Origin: Diaphorobacter aerolatus
Lineage (GTDB): Bacteria; Pseudomonadota; Gammaproteobacteria; Burkholderiales; Burkholderiaceae_C
Direction of reading: 5' to 3'
NCBI RefSeq assembly: GCF_014489535.1
Contig: NZ_CP060783.1
Span: 992,001-1,056,000, forward strand
Length of the DNA: 64,000 nt
Positions 1 through 10,629 of this stretch are shown in pieces. The notes below the pieces were generated by a model that saw only the letters and a program-made list of their open reading frames with translations, ran no database searches and was not told where the DNA came from. Numbering within the stretch: position 1 is the first letter of the stretch; every line of letters begins with the position of its first letter. Position numbers and translations under genes: made by a program.

Positions 1-302
1 GGCGGCAGTTCCGCGCCGACCATCGCGCACGGCACCTTGATGCCGACGCGTGCATTCGGCGCGCCGCAGACGATGTTGAGCAACTCGGGGCCGCCCACGT
101 CCACCTTGCAAACGCGCAGGCGATCCGCATCGGGATGCTGCACGGCTTCCTTGATCTCACCGACGACGATGTCCGAGAACGCGGGCGCAACGGGCTCGAG
201 TTCTTCGACTTCGAGACCGGCCATGGTCAGCGTATCGGCAAGCTGCTGGGTGGTCAGGGGTGGGTTGCAGAATTCGCGCAACCAGGATTCTGGGAATTGC
301 AT
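1..302 (-). CDS. pheT: Phenylalanyl-tRNA synthetase beta subunit, N-terminal part
   Basis: This is the first 100 codons of PheT; the gene runs off the left edge of the window. The start is the ATG at 302, giving [16 protein letters not shown]. PheT pairs with PheS as an alpha2beta2 cytoplasmic enzyme that charges tRNA-Phe. The visible part is the N-terminal region plus the start of the tRNA-binding (EMAP-II/OB-like) domain, with [13 protein letters not shown] and [10 protein letters not shown], both typical of PheT. It lies 89 bp downstream of pheS on the same strand, as in the usual pheS-pheT pair. No frame break is seen in the visible part. Confidence 0.95.
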   Translation of the reverse strand, partial: MQFPESWLREFCNPPLTTQQLADTLTMAGLEVEELEPVAPAFSDIVVGEIKEAVQHPDADRLRVCKVDVGGPELLNIVCGAPNARVGIKVPCAMVGAELP

Positions 303-391
303 GGCTTTATCTCAATCTCTTTGGCGTGGACAAGACCTGTTGCCCGTTGTGTTTGTTGGTTTGGGCAGGCCTTGCAATATCGATCAACGGG

Positions 392-1443
<1,052 letters not shown>

Positions 1444-1556
1444 ATCGACTTCTTTAACCATCTGATGTCCTGACCCGTAAGTACTCGGCTGATGCGTCAG
1501 TCGAATCACGCAAGGGTCAGCACACCGAAAGCTTTTTCTCGAATTTCAAAATAAAC

Positions 1557-1588
1557 AAGGGCTAGTGCCTTTTCAAGCCCTAGCCCTT
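1557..1588 (-). terminator. Hairpin between rplT and pheS
   Basis: A 9-bp perfect inverted repeat (AAGGGCTAG / CTAGCCCTT) with a 14-nt loop, followed on the minus strand by a T-rich stretch (GTTTATTTTG). It lies 54 bp after the rplT stop and before pheS, so it may act as a terminator or attenuator separating the ribosomal-protein genes from pheST. No leader peptide rich in Phe codons was found between it and pheS. Confidence 0.5.
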
Positions 1589-1641
1589 GCTGTTTGTGCG
1601 CAAGCAGGAAACACCGGGGTGCCTACTGCCTATCGCGGAAC

Positions 1642-2001
1642 TCAGGCAGCCAGCTTGGCCTTGACTTGTTCCACGATGCTGCCAAAGGCAGCCTTGTCGT
1701 GCACCGCGATATCGGCCAGCATCTTGCGGTCGATTTCGATGGAAGCCTTCTTCAGGCCGTTGGCGAATTGGCTGTAGGTCAGGCCCAGTTCGCGTGCAGC
1801 GGCGTTGATACGGGCGATCCACAGTTGGCGGAACACGCGCTTCTTGGTACGACGGTCACGGTAGGCATATTGCCCGGCCTTCATCACCGCCTGCTTGGCG
1901 ACGCGGAAGACGTTACCGCGACGACCACGGAAGCCCTTGGAGAGGGCCAGAACTTTTTTATGGCGGGCGCGAGCCGTTACACCACGTTTGACGCGAGGCA
2001 T
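1642..2001 (-). CDS. rplT: 50S ribosomal protein L20
   Basis: The 119-residue product matches L20 from end to end: [18 protein letters not shown], then [13 protein letters not shown] and [20 protein letters not shown]20 binds 23S rRNA early in 50S assembly and, in enterobacteria, represses translation of rpmI-rplT. The length is the family's usual length. It lies 26 bp downstream of rpmI and upstream of pheS. The frame is intact. Whether the autoregulation known in E. coli also operates here cannot be judged from sequence alone. Confidence 0.98.
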   Translation of the reverse strand: MPRVKRGVTARARHKKVLALSKGFRGRRGNVFRVAKQAVMKAGQYAYRDRRTKKRVFRQLWIARINAAARELGLTYSQFANGLKKASIEIDRKMLADIAVHDKAAFGSIVEQVKAKLAA

Positions 2002-2027
2002 GTGTTTTCTCCTTGTTCGTCAGTGAA

Positions 2028-2231
2028 TTAAAGGCCCATGGAGGGCAACATTTGTGCGATAGAGCCCATGTTGGTCTCGTGCACGGCAGTTGCACCACGC
2101 AGATGGCGCTTATTCTTGGTGGTCTTCTTGGTCAGAATGTGACGCTTGAAGGCTTGACCGCGCTTGACGGTACCACCCGGACGAACGCGAAAACGCTTCT
2201 TCGCGCTGCTCTTGGTTTTCATTTTGGGCAT
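2028..2231 (-). CDS. rpmI: 50S ribosomal protein L35
   Basis: The 67-residue basic product starts at the ATG at 2231 ([14 protein letters not shown]) and has the family pattern [19 protein letters not shown]. This start is chosen over an in-frame upstream extension to 2354 because it matches the L35 N-terminus. It lies between infC and rplT in the conserved IF3-L35-L20 order, consistent with co-transcription. Confidence 0.97.
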   Translation of the reverse strand: MPKMKTKSSAKKRFRVRPGGTVKRGQAFKRHILTKKTTKNKRHLRGATAVHETNMGSIAQMLPSMGL

Positions 2232-2309
2232 GTGAATGCTCCTGTTGAATTGTGCTCGTGAGGCGTTTGCGCACCATTGCGCAACCTTGTAGGCCCCGAG
2301 ACACTTCTT

Positions 2310-2335
2310 AAAACGGAAGAACCGGAGTCCTTCCG
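2310..2335 (-). promoter_or_regulatory. Hairpin with U-run between infC and rpmI
   Basis: On the minus strand CGGAAG and CTTCCG form a 6-bp stem with a 10-nt loop, directly followed by TTTT. It sits in the roughly 190-bp spacer between infC and rpmI. In other bacteria this spacer carries the L20 translational operator and a partial terminator. The hairpin is seen directly; a role in L20 control is inference. Confidence 0.35.
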
Positions 2336-2423
2336 TGCGACAGCGCTTGCGCACCGTCTGTTGCGAACCCGGCTTCGGTTGCCCGCCGCCGCTTCCGCAA
2401 ATTTTTGACCAAACCCCGGATTA

Positions 2424-3026
2424 TCAGGCAGTTTGACCCGCTGCCGGAGCAGCCGTTTCACTCTTTGCGCCAGCCACAGGTTTCTTGCGGGCCGGAGCAA
2501 TCATCATGATCATCTGACGGCCTTCGAGCTTGGGGAACTGCTCCACCAGAATGCTGTCGGCCAGCTCATCGCGCAAACGGTTCAGAAGCGCCAGACCCAG
2601 GTCCTGGTGAGTGATTTCACGGCCACGGAATCGCAGCGTGACCTTCACCTTGTCGCCATCGGCCAGGAATCGACGGATGTTGCGCAACTTGATGTTGTAG
2701 TCACCGTCATCGGTACCGGGGCGGAATTTCACTTCCTTGATCTCGATGACCGTCTGCTTGGCCTTGGCTTCGGCAGCCTTCTTCTGTTCCTGATACTTGA
2801 ACTTGCCGTAGTCCATCAGTCGGCAGACCGGGGGATTGGCCGTGGCGGCGATTTCCACCAGATCCACGTCCAGATCACCGGCCATGGCCAGCGCCTGCTG
2901 GATCGGCACGATGCCGATGGGTTCATTGTCAGGACCAGAAAGACGCACTTCTGGTGCTGTGATTTCACGGTTCAGGCGGTGCTTGCGCTCCTCGCGCTGA
3001 CGACGATCACGAAATTCGGTAGCGAT
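2424..3026 (-). CDS. infC: Translation initiation factor IF-3 with a likely ATC start
   Basis: IF-3 binds the 30S subunit, prevents early 50S joining and checks start-codon choice. The product has the N-domain ([14 protein letters not shown]), the linker ([13 protein letters not shown]) and the C-domain ([32 protein letters not shown]). No ATG lies near the N-terminus. A GTG at 3035 is possible, but purine-rich AGAGG abuts it and leaves no Shine-Dalgarno spacing. The ATC at 3026 has GGGTGAG five bases or so upstream, which fits. IF-3 genes commonly use rare start codons (AUU in E. coli) so that IF-3 limits its own synthesis. With ATC the protein is 200 residues. It follows thrS and precedes rpmI. 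Confidence 0.93.
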   Translation of the reverse strand: MATEFRDRRQREERKHRLNREITAPEVRLSGPDNEPIGIVPIQQALAMAGDLDVDLVEIAATANPPVCRLMDYGKFKYQEQKKAAEAKAKQTVIEIKEVKFRPGTDDGDYNIKLRNIRRFLADGDKVKVTLRFRGREITHQDLGLALLNRLRDELADSILVEQFPKLEGRQMIMMIAPARKKPVAGAKSETAAPAAGQTA

Positions 3027-3108
3027 GGTTCTCACCCTCTAAAAAAACAGCCACAACAACGTGGCAGAAATGCACAACGCGCGCGCCAAAGCGTTTCAGA
3101 TTGGGAAA

Positions 3109-5040
3109 TCAGACCTTGGAAGCTATGTCTTGTGCGATCAGGTCGACAAACGCATCGACCGACATGACTCCGAGGTCTTTGTTACCCCGGGCGCGCACTG
3201 CAACAGTCCCTGCGGCCATCTCCTTGTCGCCGGCGACGAGGATATAGGGCAGTTTCTGCATGGCATGTTCGCGTATTTTATACGTAATCTTTTCATTGCG
3301 CAGATCCGTGACCACTCTAAGGTCTTGATTCGGCAATGCTTTTTGAAGCTTTGCAGCGATTTCGCGACAATAATCGGCCTGATTGTCCGTGATATTGAGC
3401 ACCGCGACCTGCTCGGGCGCGAGCCACACGGGGAGCGCGCCAGCGTGCTGCTCGATCAGAATGCCGATGAATCGTTCAAGGCTGCCGACGATGGCACGGT
3501 GCAGCATGATCGGGCGATGGCGCTCGCCATCTTCACCGACGAATTCGGCATCGAGGCGCTCGGGCAGGTTCGGATCGACCTGGATCGTGCCGCACTGCCA
3601 TTCCCGGCCCAGCGCGTCCTTGAGCGTGTATTCGATCTTCGGGCCGTAGAACGCGCCCTCGCCTGGCAGGTATTCGAAGTCACAGCCCGAAGCGCGCAGA
3701 CCATCGGCCAGTGCGGCCTCCGCCTTGTCCCAGCTTTCGTCGGAGCCGATGCGCTTGTCCGGGCGGGTCGACAAGCGATACAGGATGTCGGTGAAGCCGA
3801 AGTCCTTGTAGACCTTCTGGAGCAAGGACGTGAACGCCTTGACTTCGCCCTGGATCTGATCGGGCATGCAGAAAATGTGACCGTCATCCTGCGTGAACGC
3901 GCGCACGCGCATGATGCCGTGCAGGCTGCCGGTGGGCTCATTGCGGTGACAATTGCCGAACTCGCCAAAGCGCAGCGGCAGGTCGCGGTAGCTCTTGATG
4001 CCCTGCTTGAAGATGATGATGTGACCCGGGCAATTCATCGGCTTCAAGGCATATTCACGCTTTTCCGACTCGGTCGTGAACATGTTCTCGCGGTACTTGT
4101 CCCAGTGGCCGGTCTTCTCCCAAAGCGACTTGTCGAGCAACTGCGGCGCCTTTACCTCGAGATAGCCGTTGTCACGGTAGACACGGCGCATGTATTGCTC
4201 GACCTCCTGCCAGACGGTCCAGCCCTTGGGGTGCCAGAACACGGTTCCCGGCGAGTGCTCGTCGATGTGGAACAGATCGAGTTCACGGCCGAGCTTGCGG
4301 TGGTCGCGCTTCTCGGCCTCTTCGAGCATGTGCAGATAGCCGTTGAGCTCGTCCTTGGTCGCCCACGCGGTGCCATAGATGCGCTGCAGCATCTCGTTGC
4401 GATGGTCGCCGCGCCAGTACGCGCCCGCCACCTTCATCAGCTTGAAGAACTTGAGCTTGCCGGTGCTGGGCACGTGCGGGCCGCGGCACAGATCCTCGAA
4501 GTTGCCCTCGCGGTACAGGCTCACGTCTTCGTTGGACGGAATGCTGGCGATGATCTCGGCTTTATAGGCTTCTCCAAGACTCTTGAAATACGCCACCGCT
4601 TCGTCGCGTGGCAGCACGCGGCGGGTCACCGGCTCGTCCTTGTTGGCAAGCTCGGTCATCTTCTTTTCGATGGCGGCGAGATCCTCGGGCGTGAACGGGC
4701 GCTTGTAGCTGAAGTCGTAGTAGAAGCCGTTTTCGATCACCGGGCCGATGGTCACCTGGGCGTCTGGGTAAAGCTCCTTGACCGCATAGGCCAGCAAATG
4801 GGCGGTCGAGTGACGGATCAAATCGAGGCCATCTGCGTCCTTGGCCGTGATGATCGAGAGCGCCGCGTCGTGGTCGATGGAAAAGCTGGTATCGACCGCC
4901 TTGCCATCCACCTTGCCGCCGAGTGCGGCCTTGGCCAGACCCGAGCCGATCGACTGGGCCACTTCGGCCACGGTCACCGGACCGGGATATTGCCTTTGCG
5001 AACCATCTGGAAGAGTGATTTGAACCATGTTGCTCTGCAT
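3109..5040 (-). CDS. thrS: Threonyl-tRNA synthetase
   Basis: The 643-residue class II synthetase charges tRNA-Thr. Domains in order are TGS (about 1-65), the editing domain with [11 protein letters not shown] (about 77-90), the catalytic core, and the C-terminal anticodon-binding domain. Zinc ligands are visible in [15 protein letters not shown] and [11 protein letters not shown]. The start may be the ATG at 5040 or the one at 5028 (MVQITLPDG); the second matches the usual N-terminus more closely. It is the first gene of thrS-infC-rpmI-rplT-pheS-pheT, with about 80 bp to infC. The frame is intact. Confidence 0.97.
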   Translation of the reverse strand: MQSNMVQITLPDGSQRQYPGPVTVAEVAQSIGSGLAKAALGGKVDGKAVDTSFSIDHDAALSIITAKDADGLDLIRHSTAHLLAYAVKELYPDAQVTIGPVIENGFYYDFSYKRPFTPEDLAAIEKKMTELANKDEPVTRRVLPRDEAVAYFKSLGEAYKAEIIASIPSNEDVSLYREGNFEDLCRGPHVPSTGKLKFFKLMKVAGAYWRGDHRNEMLQRIYGTAWATKDELNGYLHMLEEAEKRDHRKLGRELDLFHIDEHSPGTVFWHPKGWTVWQEVEQYMRRVYRDNGYLEVKAPQLLDKSLWEKTGHWDKYRENMFTTESEKREYALKPMNCPGHIIIFKQGIKSYRDLPLRFGEFGNCHRNEPTGSLHGIMRVRAFTQDDGHIFCMPDQIQGEVKAFTSLLQKVYKDFGFTDILYRLSTRPDKRIGSDESWDKAEAALADGLRASGCDFEYLPGEGAFYGPKIEYTLKDALGREWQCGTIQVDPNLPERLDAEFVGEDGERHRPIMLHRAIVGSLERFIGILIEQHAGALPVWLAPEQVAVLNITDNQADYCREIAAKLQKALPNQDLRVVTDLRNEKITYKIREHAMQKLPYILVAGDKEMAAGTVAVRARGNKDLGVMSVDAFVDLIAQDIASKV

Positions 5041-5492
5041 TCTCGCGATTGAATCGCGGCGCTATAAAAACAAATGCGCGGACCGGCCGCGCAAACTTGA
5101 AAACAGGGAATTGACAGACATGCCCGCACCAGGGTGCGCGGACCTGCACCTCAGGCGATCGGACATCTCCCGTAGAGCGTTGCGTTCGCGGTGTCATAAC
5201 CTGAAGGCGCCTTTCTAACCTGTCAAAAATGAGAGAACAAAGTGCCTGTTCATCCCGGATTGGAACCGCCTCGATAGAGGCAATCCTGCTATTTTAGCGT
5301 GGTAAGCGCTTTTGGGTTGGGTTTGTCCGCCGCTGCGCGCAAGCTGTCGTTGATCAAGCCACGCGGACACCCCATGTATCGCTTACGTAAAGCTTCGCAA
5401 AGCGAGCGAAATATGACAACCGTTTGGCAGCACCCGTCGTTGAATGCTCATTGTCCCCTTCTTGTGAATTGGGGTCTTGAGAGGATTTTGCA
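5041..5492. other. Divergent intergenic region
   Basis: About 450 bp between thrS and the lipoprotein gene, which diverge, so both promoters should lie here. No tRNA, T-box motif or convincing small gene was seen. A short inverted repeat (GCCTCGATAGAGGC, around 5268-5281) lies in the middle; its role is unknown. Confidence 0.5.
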
Positions 5493-5864
5493 ATGATTCA
5501 ACGTTCCCGCTTTGGGCTCGCCGCAGCCGCGTTGTCCGCCGTCACCTTGACCGGGTGCATCGTTGCGCCTGTCGGACAGCCCTATTACAACGATCCGTAC
5601 AGCAATATCCCCGATACACAGGCCTACGCGCCGATCTACGCGCCGATTGCGCCTCCAGCCCCCTACGTCGAGACCGTACCGGTTGCGCCTTATGTCGGCG
5701 CCGTGTGGATTGGCGGCTACTGGAATTGGTCTGGTGGCCGCCACGCCTGGGTGCCAGGCCGCTACGTGCACGGTCGCCCCGGCTATGGCTGGTCACCGCG
5801 CACCTGGTCGCCCGGCCCGCGCGGCGGCTATCAAATGCGTGGCGGCGGCTGGCACCGTCGCTGA
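5493..5864 (+). CDS. YXWXXG-repeat lipoprotein
   Basis: The 123-residue product begins with a lipoprotein signal peptide ending in LTGC (lipobox, Cys at about residue 23). The mature part is rich in Pro and Tyr (YAPIYAPIAPPAPYVE) and then carries the tandem aromatic-glycine pattern GGYWNWSGGRHAWVPGRYV and GYGWSPRTWSP, as in YXWXXGXW-repeat envelope proteins of Burkholderiales. Function is not established for this family; outer-membrane association is inferred from the lipobox. Its last 72 bp overlap the 3' end of the convergent peroxidase gene. Confidence 0.8.
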   Translation: MIQRSRFGLAAAALSAVTLTGCIVAPVGQPYYNDPYSNIPDTQAYAPIYAPIAPPAPYVETVPVAPYVGAVWIGGYWNWSGGRHAWVPGRYVHGRPGYGWSPRTWSPGPRGGYQMRGGGWHRR

Positions 5865-7241
5865 GGTTCTTGATTCAGGCAGCGGCCTGCGCACCTCTGG
5901 CGGCATGAGCGGCACGTAGCGCTCATCTGTCAGTGATCGCAAGAATGCAACCAGATCATCTACATCCCCATCCGAGAGCGCCGCCGGGCTGCCAGGCTTG
6001 CGATTGAGCGGCGGCGAATTGACGTTCACATTTTCGTGAAAGCTTGGCGCAACATCGTCAAACGCCCCGCTCTTTCCGTACCACCGCACGGGATCGATTC
6101 CGCGCGTGTTGTAAAAGTCCACCACCTCACGCAGGCTGGTGATCGAACCGTTATGCATGAAGCTCTGCCGGATCGCCACATTGCGCAGGCTCGGCGTGCG
6201 CACGTAGCCGCACCATTGCCCGGGTTCGGGCCACTTCAATTTTTTGGCCGTCTCGCAAAGGCCATTGTCGAAATGCCGTGGATTGCGATTGGCTGCCAGC
6301 GCCTTGTTGCGCGGTGACGCCAACGCCTCGTACCCAAAGTCCGTGAACAACGAGCGCTCCCCGCGCGACGCGGTTTCCGACACCGTGTGGCACGACGCGC
6401 AATTACCCTTGTCCTGATTCTTGAACAGTGCCAGACCACGCAGTTCGGCAGGCTTCAGCGCCGCCTGCTTGCGCGCGAAGCGATCAAATCGCGAGGTGAA
6501 CGGGGACAGCTCGTCCGATTGCAGATAGGCTTGAAGTGATGTTCCCAGCGCGCGCAAGAGTGCCTCGGGATCCCGCTCAACGCTCTTGCCGAATGACGGC
6601 ACCAGCAGTTGTGAAACCCCATTTTTGTTGAGCCGCGCAAGCAAGTGGGCGGCATTGCGGTTATTCATCTCCAGCGGATCGAGCAAGGGCGCACGCACCT
6701 GTTCCGCGAGCGAATCCGCGCTGGCATCCGCCATCAATCCGCCAAAAAAAGACGGCACGAGCGCGTCATCGTCCTCGTAGAAATAGCGCTTGGGTACGTA
6801 GCGCACATAGAGCAGTGAGGGTGCGACACGTTTGCCAAAGTGCCCTGCTCTGCTGCCGCGCGCGGTACCGGGTGTCTTTTCATGCGCGCCGAGCCCGCGG
6901 CGCAGATCGGGACCCCATGCGCGTGCGGGATCATGACAACTGGCACACGAGGTGCCTTGGGGATCGGACAGGCGCGCATCGTGAAACAGCACACGCCCCA
7001 GCTCGATGAGTTGGGCGTCTTGCGGGAAGCGGGCCTGCGTAGGGTCGTAGCGCGCCGCAACCTGCGGGGTGGAGGCAATCATCCTGACGACTTTCGCACT
7101 CGCTCCGGGCGCAAGCCATACCGCTGCCGTGGGTGCATCCTGCGCGCGCGAGGTACAGGCGAGCGCTGCGCAAAAAAACGCCGCCAGCAGTGCGACGGCG
7201 TTTTTCCTTTTCTTCGTCCAATGATTCGCCAAGACCGGCAC
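5793..7241 (-). CDS. Di-haem cytochrome c peroxidase (MauG/CCP family)
   Basis: The product has two CXXCH haem c sites (SCASCHDPARAWG and NCASCHTVSE), one per half, plus SFMHNGSITSLREVVDFYNT, typical of the CcpA/MauG family. An export signal (NAVALLAAFFCAALACTSRAQ) places it in the periplasm. Family members reduce peroxide or oxidise protein substrates; which applies here is not shown. The likely start is a GTG at 7241, 9 bp after the stop of the phosphoesterase gene, giving about 482 residues; a TTG at 7247 is also possible. The pair is probably co-transcribed. The 3' end overlaps the convergent lipoprotein gene by 72 bp. Confidence 0.88.
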   Translation of the reverse strand: MPVLANHWTKKRKNAVALLAAFFCAALACTSRAQDAPTAAVWLAPGASAKVVRMIASTPQVAARYDPTQARFPQDAQLIELGRVLFHDARLSDPQGTSCASCHDPARAWGPDLRRGLGAHEKTPGTARGSRAGHFGKRVAPSLLYVRYVPKRYFYEDDDALVPSFFGGLMADASADSLAEQVRAPLLDPLEMNNRNAAHLLARLNKNGVSQLLVPSFGKSVERDPEALLRALGTSLQAYLQSDELSPFTSRFDRFARKQAALKPAELRGLALFKNQDKGNCASCHTVSETASRGERSLFTDFGYEALASPRNKALAANRNPRHFDNGLCETAKKLKWPEPGQWCGYVRTPSLRNVAIRQSFMHNGSITSLREVVDFYNTRGIDPVRWYGKSGAFDDVAPSFHENVNVNSPPLNRKPGSPAALSDGDVDDLVAFLRSLTDERYVPLMPPEVRRPLPESRTSATVPAAATHLIAAARAGRPGAR

Positions 7242-7249
7242 TCGCAAGA

Positions 7250-8716
7250 TCAGGGAGTCAGGAAGCCGGCCTTGTCGCAGCCCAGCGAATAGCCTTGCTG
7301 CAGGCAGGTTGCCAGCAACTTGCCGTCTGCGGTGTAGGCTTTGAAGCTCCAACCCGTGGACGGCTGCGCGCGGCGCTCCATCAACAGGAAGCCAAAACTT
7401 GCATGGTGCGAAATCTTGTCGATGACAGCGCCCGGAGCGGGTTCGGTTCCGGGTGCGAGCGGATCGGGGAGCGCCACGTCGAGGTTGTCGCCTGCGGTTC
7501 CACTCACGATGGTTGCCGTCTGGCCGGTCTTGAAGCTGATCGCCTGGAAATCGTGCACGTGACCGTGCAGCGCGAGATTCACGCCGGGCGGGTAGTAGGC
7601 TTGCGCGTTCAGGCTGCTCATCACCGACGTCATGGCGGGATTGGCCTGCGCGGGCTTGGCACCGGCAATCGGCGCAAACGCCAGAATCGGATGGTGATTG
7701 GTGAAGAAGTTGTTCACCAGACCCGACTTGGCAGCGATGTCCGCGACCTGACGAAACTGCTTTTGATAGATCGCGAATTGCGTGTCTTCCGGCTTCAACG
7801 CGGTCTTCGGATTCTTTGCGGAATCAAACACGATGACCTGCGTTCCGGAGCCGAGCTTCACGGCATACGGATCGCTGTAGTTCGCGGTCGCATCATTGCT
7901 CGCGAGATCGCAGGAGCGCGCCGCGCTGAATGGCTGCGGGTCCAGAAACCTGAACCAGCCCTGTCCGCCACGCGCACATTCTTCGTGGTTGCCGCGCACC
8001 ATCACCCAGGGCGCGGCGGCGAGCAATTTCGCCGCCGGCTTGAACAGGTCGGCCTGCCACGTATCCCAGCCATAGCCCCAGGGGCTGCCCTTGCAGCCCG
8101 CGATGTCGGACGGACAGGCATTCTCGCGGTAGTGGTAGTCACCCACGTGCAGGACCAGATCGGGCTTGAGGGCGGCAGCAGCGTTCGCGACCTTCTCGAA
8201 CGGCCATGCCGCGGAGTCGCCACAGGCCTGCCAGGCGTTGTCGACCTTCTTGAGGCGGCATCCGCTGTCCCCAAACACCACGATGCGCTGCGGCTGCGCC
8301 TTGGGCAGAGGCAAATTTTGACCTGCAACGTTCACCTGCAAAGCCGTTGCAGGCAAGGCCTGTTCGCACACGGTGACCGGGAATGCCGAAGGCTTGGAGT
8401 CCGTGGGGTCGCTGGCCGTTGGACGCAGTCCCGGGTTGCTCGGCGCTGAACGCAGACTCATGCGCGAGACGCCGCCGTCCACGGTGATCAGCGGGCACGC
8501 TTCCTGCGGACCCGCCGAGGCTTCGGGCACATAGTTGGTGATGACGCGTGCAATGGCCTCGTTCTTGGTGCCGACCATCACCCAGGCCGCCTGGATATTC
8601 GACGCCTTGCTGGCCGCATCGCCGTCAGAGCCGCCGCAACCGTGCAGCGCCAGGAGGGATGCCGTCGCGACGAGACTCAACCCGCCCCATTGGAAAGTAC
8701 GTTGTTGTATGTTCAT
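7250..8716 (-). CDS. Calcineurin-like metallophosphoesterase lipoprotein
   Basis: The 488-residue product starts at the ATG at 8716, preceded by GGAGAAAAA. It has a lipobox (ALHGC), so it is likely anchored in the periplasm. Metallophosphoesterase motifs occur in order: VVFGDSGCR, HVGDYHYRE, VRGNHEECARG, FFTNHHPILAF and ALHGHVHDFQ, giving the Asp, Asn and His metal ligands. The natural substrate cannot be told from sequence. It lies immediately upstream of the cytochrome c peroxidase gene on the same strand, suggesting co-expression; why a phosphatase and a peroxidase would be paired is unknown. Confidence 0.88.
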   Translation of the reverse strand: MNIQQRTFQWGGLSLVATASLLALHGCGGSDGDAASKASNIQAAWVMVGTKNEAIARVITNYVPEASAGPQEACPLITVDGGVSRMSLRSAPSNPGLRPTASDPTDSKPSAFPVTVCEQALPATALQVNVAGQNLPLPKAQPQRIVVFGDSGCRLKKVDNAWQACGDSAAWPFEKVANAAAALKPDLVLHVGDYHYRENACPSDIAGCKGSPWGYGWDTWQADLFKPAAKLLAAAPWVMVRGNHEECARGGQGWFRFLDPQPFSAARSCDLASNDATANYSDPYAVKLGSGTQVIVFDSAKNPKTALKPEDTQFAIYQKQFRQVADIAAKSGLVNNFFTNHHPILAFAPIAGAKPAQANPAMTSVMSSLNAQAYYPPGVNLALHGHVHDFQAISFKTGQTATIVSGTAGDNLDVALPDPLAPGTEPAPGAVIDKISHHASFGFLLMERRAQPSTGWSFKAYTADGKLLATCLQQGYSLGCDKAGFLTP

Positions 8717-8801
8717 TTTTTCTCCGTGGACCACTGGAAATTCCGTGGCTCGCGAAGCTTATGAACAGCATGTGACGCGATGGTGAAACATCCTCGGGCA
8801 A

Positions 8802-8834
8802 CAAAAAAACCACGGTCAGCCTACGCTGCCGTGG
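8802..8834 (-). terminator. Rho-independent terminator of aceA
   Basis: On the minus strand a GC-rich stem (CCACGGCAG / CTGACCGTGG) with a short loop is followed by seven T residues. It lies about 70 bp beyond the aceA stop and in front of the phosphoesterase start. Confidence 0.85.
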
Positions 8835-8902
8835 TTGTGTCTGCCGGAGTCCCCTATTCGCTGCGCTCCTGCTGGACGCAGCGAACCGGGTCAAGCACTC
8901 GA

Positions 8903-10230
8903 TCAGTGGAATTGCTCTTCTTCGGTCGAACCGGTCAGCGCCTTCACGCTGGACGAGCCGCCCTGGATCACGGTGGTCACGTCGTCGAAGTAACCCGCGC
9001 CCACTTCCTGCTGGTGCGACACGAAGGTGTAGCCTTGCTCGCGTGCTGCGAATTCCGGTTCCTGCACCATTTCAACGTAGTGCTTCATGCCTTCGCCGCG
9101 AGCATAGGCGTGGGCGAACTTGAAGGTGTTGTACCAGTTGCTGTGGATACCGGCCAGCGTGATGAACTGGAACTTGTAGCCGAGCGCCGAAAGGTCTTCC
9201 TGGAACGAAGCGATCTGGCTGTCGTTGAGGTTCTTCTTCCAGTTGAACGATGGCGAGCAGTTGTAGCTCAGCAGCTTGCCCGGGCAGGCCGCGTGCACGG
9301 CCTGCGCGAACTCGCGCGCAAAGCCGATATCCGGCACGCCGGTTTCGCACCACACCAAATCGGCGTAGGGAGCGTAGGCAACGCCGCGGCTGATGGCTTG
9401 TTCCAGGCCGTTCTTGACGCGGTAGAAACCTTCCTGCGTGCGCTCGCCGGTCAGGAACGGCTTGTCGTTGGCGTCGTAGTCGCTGGTGATCAGGTTGGCC
9501 GCTTCCGCGTCGGTGCGGGCCAGAACGATGGTCGGCACACCCATCACGTCAGCCGCAAAGCGCGCTGCGTTCAGCTTTTCGCAGGCCTCCTGCGTGGGCA
9601 CCAGCACCTTGCCACCCATGTGACCGCACTTCTTCACGGCGGCCAGTTGGTCTTCAAAGTGAACGCCGGCAGCGCCTGCAGCGATCATGTTCTTCATCAG
9701 TTCGAAGGCGTTCAGCACGCCGCCGAAACCGGCTTCAGCATCGGCCACGATTGGCAGGAAGTAGTCGATGAATTCCTTGTCGCCGGGATTGACGCCACGG
9801 CCCCACTGGATTTCGTCGGCGCGCTTGAAGGTGTTGTTGATGCGGCGAACCATGGTCGGCACCGAGTCATACGCATACAGCGACTGGTCAGGGTACATGG
9901 TTTCGCTGGTGTTGCCGTCGGCGGCAACCTGCCAGCCCGACAGGTACACGGCCTCGAGGCCGGCCTTGGCCTGCTGCATCGCCTGACCGGCGGAGATCGC
10001 ACCGAATGCGTTCACGTAGCCCTTCTTGGAGCCACCATTGATCTTTTCCCACAGCACTTCGGCGCCGCGCTGGGCCAGTGTGTTTTCTGGCTGCAGGCTG
10101 CCGCGCAGACGTACCACGTCGGCAGCGGTGTAGTTGCGCTTCACGCCCTTCCAGCGGGGTTCTGCGCCCAGTCTTTTTCAAGGGCGGCAATTTGCTGTTC
10201 GCGGCTCAGTTGGTTGGTCAGCTTGGACAT
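8903..10230 (-). CDS. aceA: Isocitrate lyase (one frame break near the N-terminus)
   Basis: Isocitrate lyase splits isocitrate into succinate and glyoxylate, the first step of the glyoxylate shunt used for growth on acetate and fatty acids. The signature [16 protein letters not shown] holds the catalytic Cys; [12 protein letters not shown] and [14 protein letters not shown] are also family motifs. The true start is the ATG at 10230 ([20 protein letters not shown]). The frame breaks at about 10156, where a GGGG run (plus strand) should be five long for [18 protein letters not shown]. With one base restored the protein has 442 residues, the usual size. A terminator follows at 8802-8834 and operator-like dyads lie upstream. 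No malate synthase gene is in the window. Confidence 0.95.
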
Positions 10231-10318
10231 GAAAGTTCTCCAAAAAGCAAAGAAAGGATGGTTGAAATCGGTGGCATTGCAGCGTGAGGTTTTTGCTTTG
10301 CCGTTGGAGATACTTTAA

Positions 10319-10362
10319 GTCTTCTATAAGAGTTGCATTCAATCTTATGTCTTATATAAGAG
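10319..10362. promoter_or_regulatory. Two operator-like dyads upstream of aceA
   Basis: Two related palindromic elements lie in an AT-rich stretch 90-130 bp upstream of the aceA start: GTCTTCTATAAGAG (10319-10332) and GTCTTATATAAGAG (10349-10362). The second contains the perfect 12-bp palindrome TCTTATATAAGA and is preceded by AATCTTAT. Their spacing (30 bp, about three helical turns) and position suggest a dimeric repressor or activator of the glyoxylate shunt. The regulator is not identifiable here. Confidence 0.55.
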
Positions 10363-10629
10363 AGATTTTTATATCAATAAAATCAATGGGTTATGTTTTC
10401 ATTTTCTGTATGCGAAATTACGTTTCTTGTATTGAGAAAAAATACTGCGGTGCAACATTTCCGTTTTCCATATCGCAACATTGTCCATCCATATTATGAA
10501 ATTTAGGGTTGCACCCCCTCTGTCGGCGGCAGCCGGGCTCATTCGGAGCGGGGTTTGAGGCATGATGTTCACGCACCGCGTCTTCGCGATTCGCCCTCCT
10601 CCTTCTTTCCCCGCCACCGTCCGCGCGCC

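Noticed and set aside
1444..1641. Possible phenylalanine leader peptide upstream of pheS
   Set aside because: Only a hairpin was found; no short frame with a run of Phe codons precedes it.
3061..5052. 663-codon open frame antisense to thrS
   Set aside because: It is a long open frame produced by the codon bias of thrS on the other strand; composition is not protein-like and no start signals are seen.
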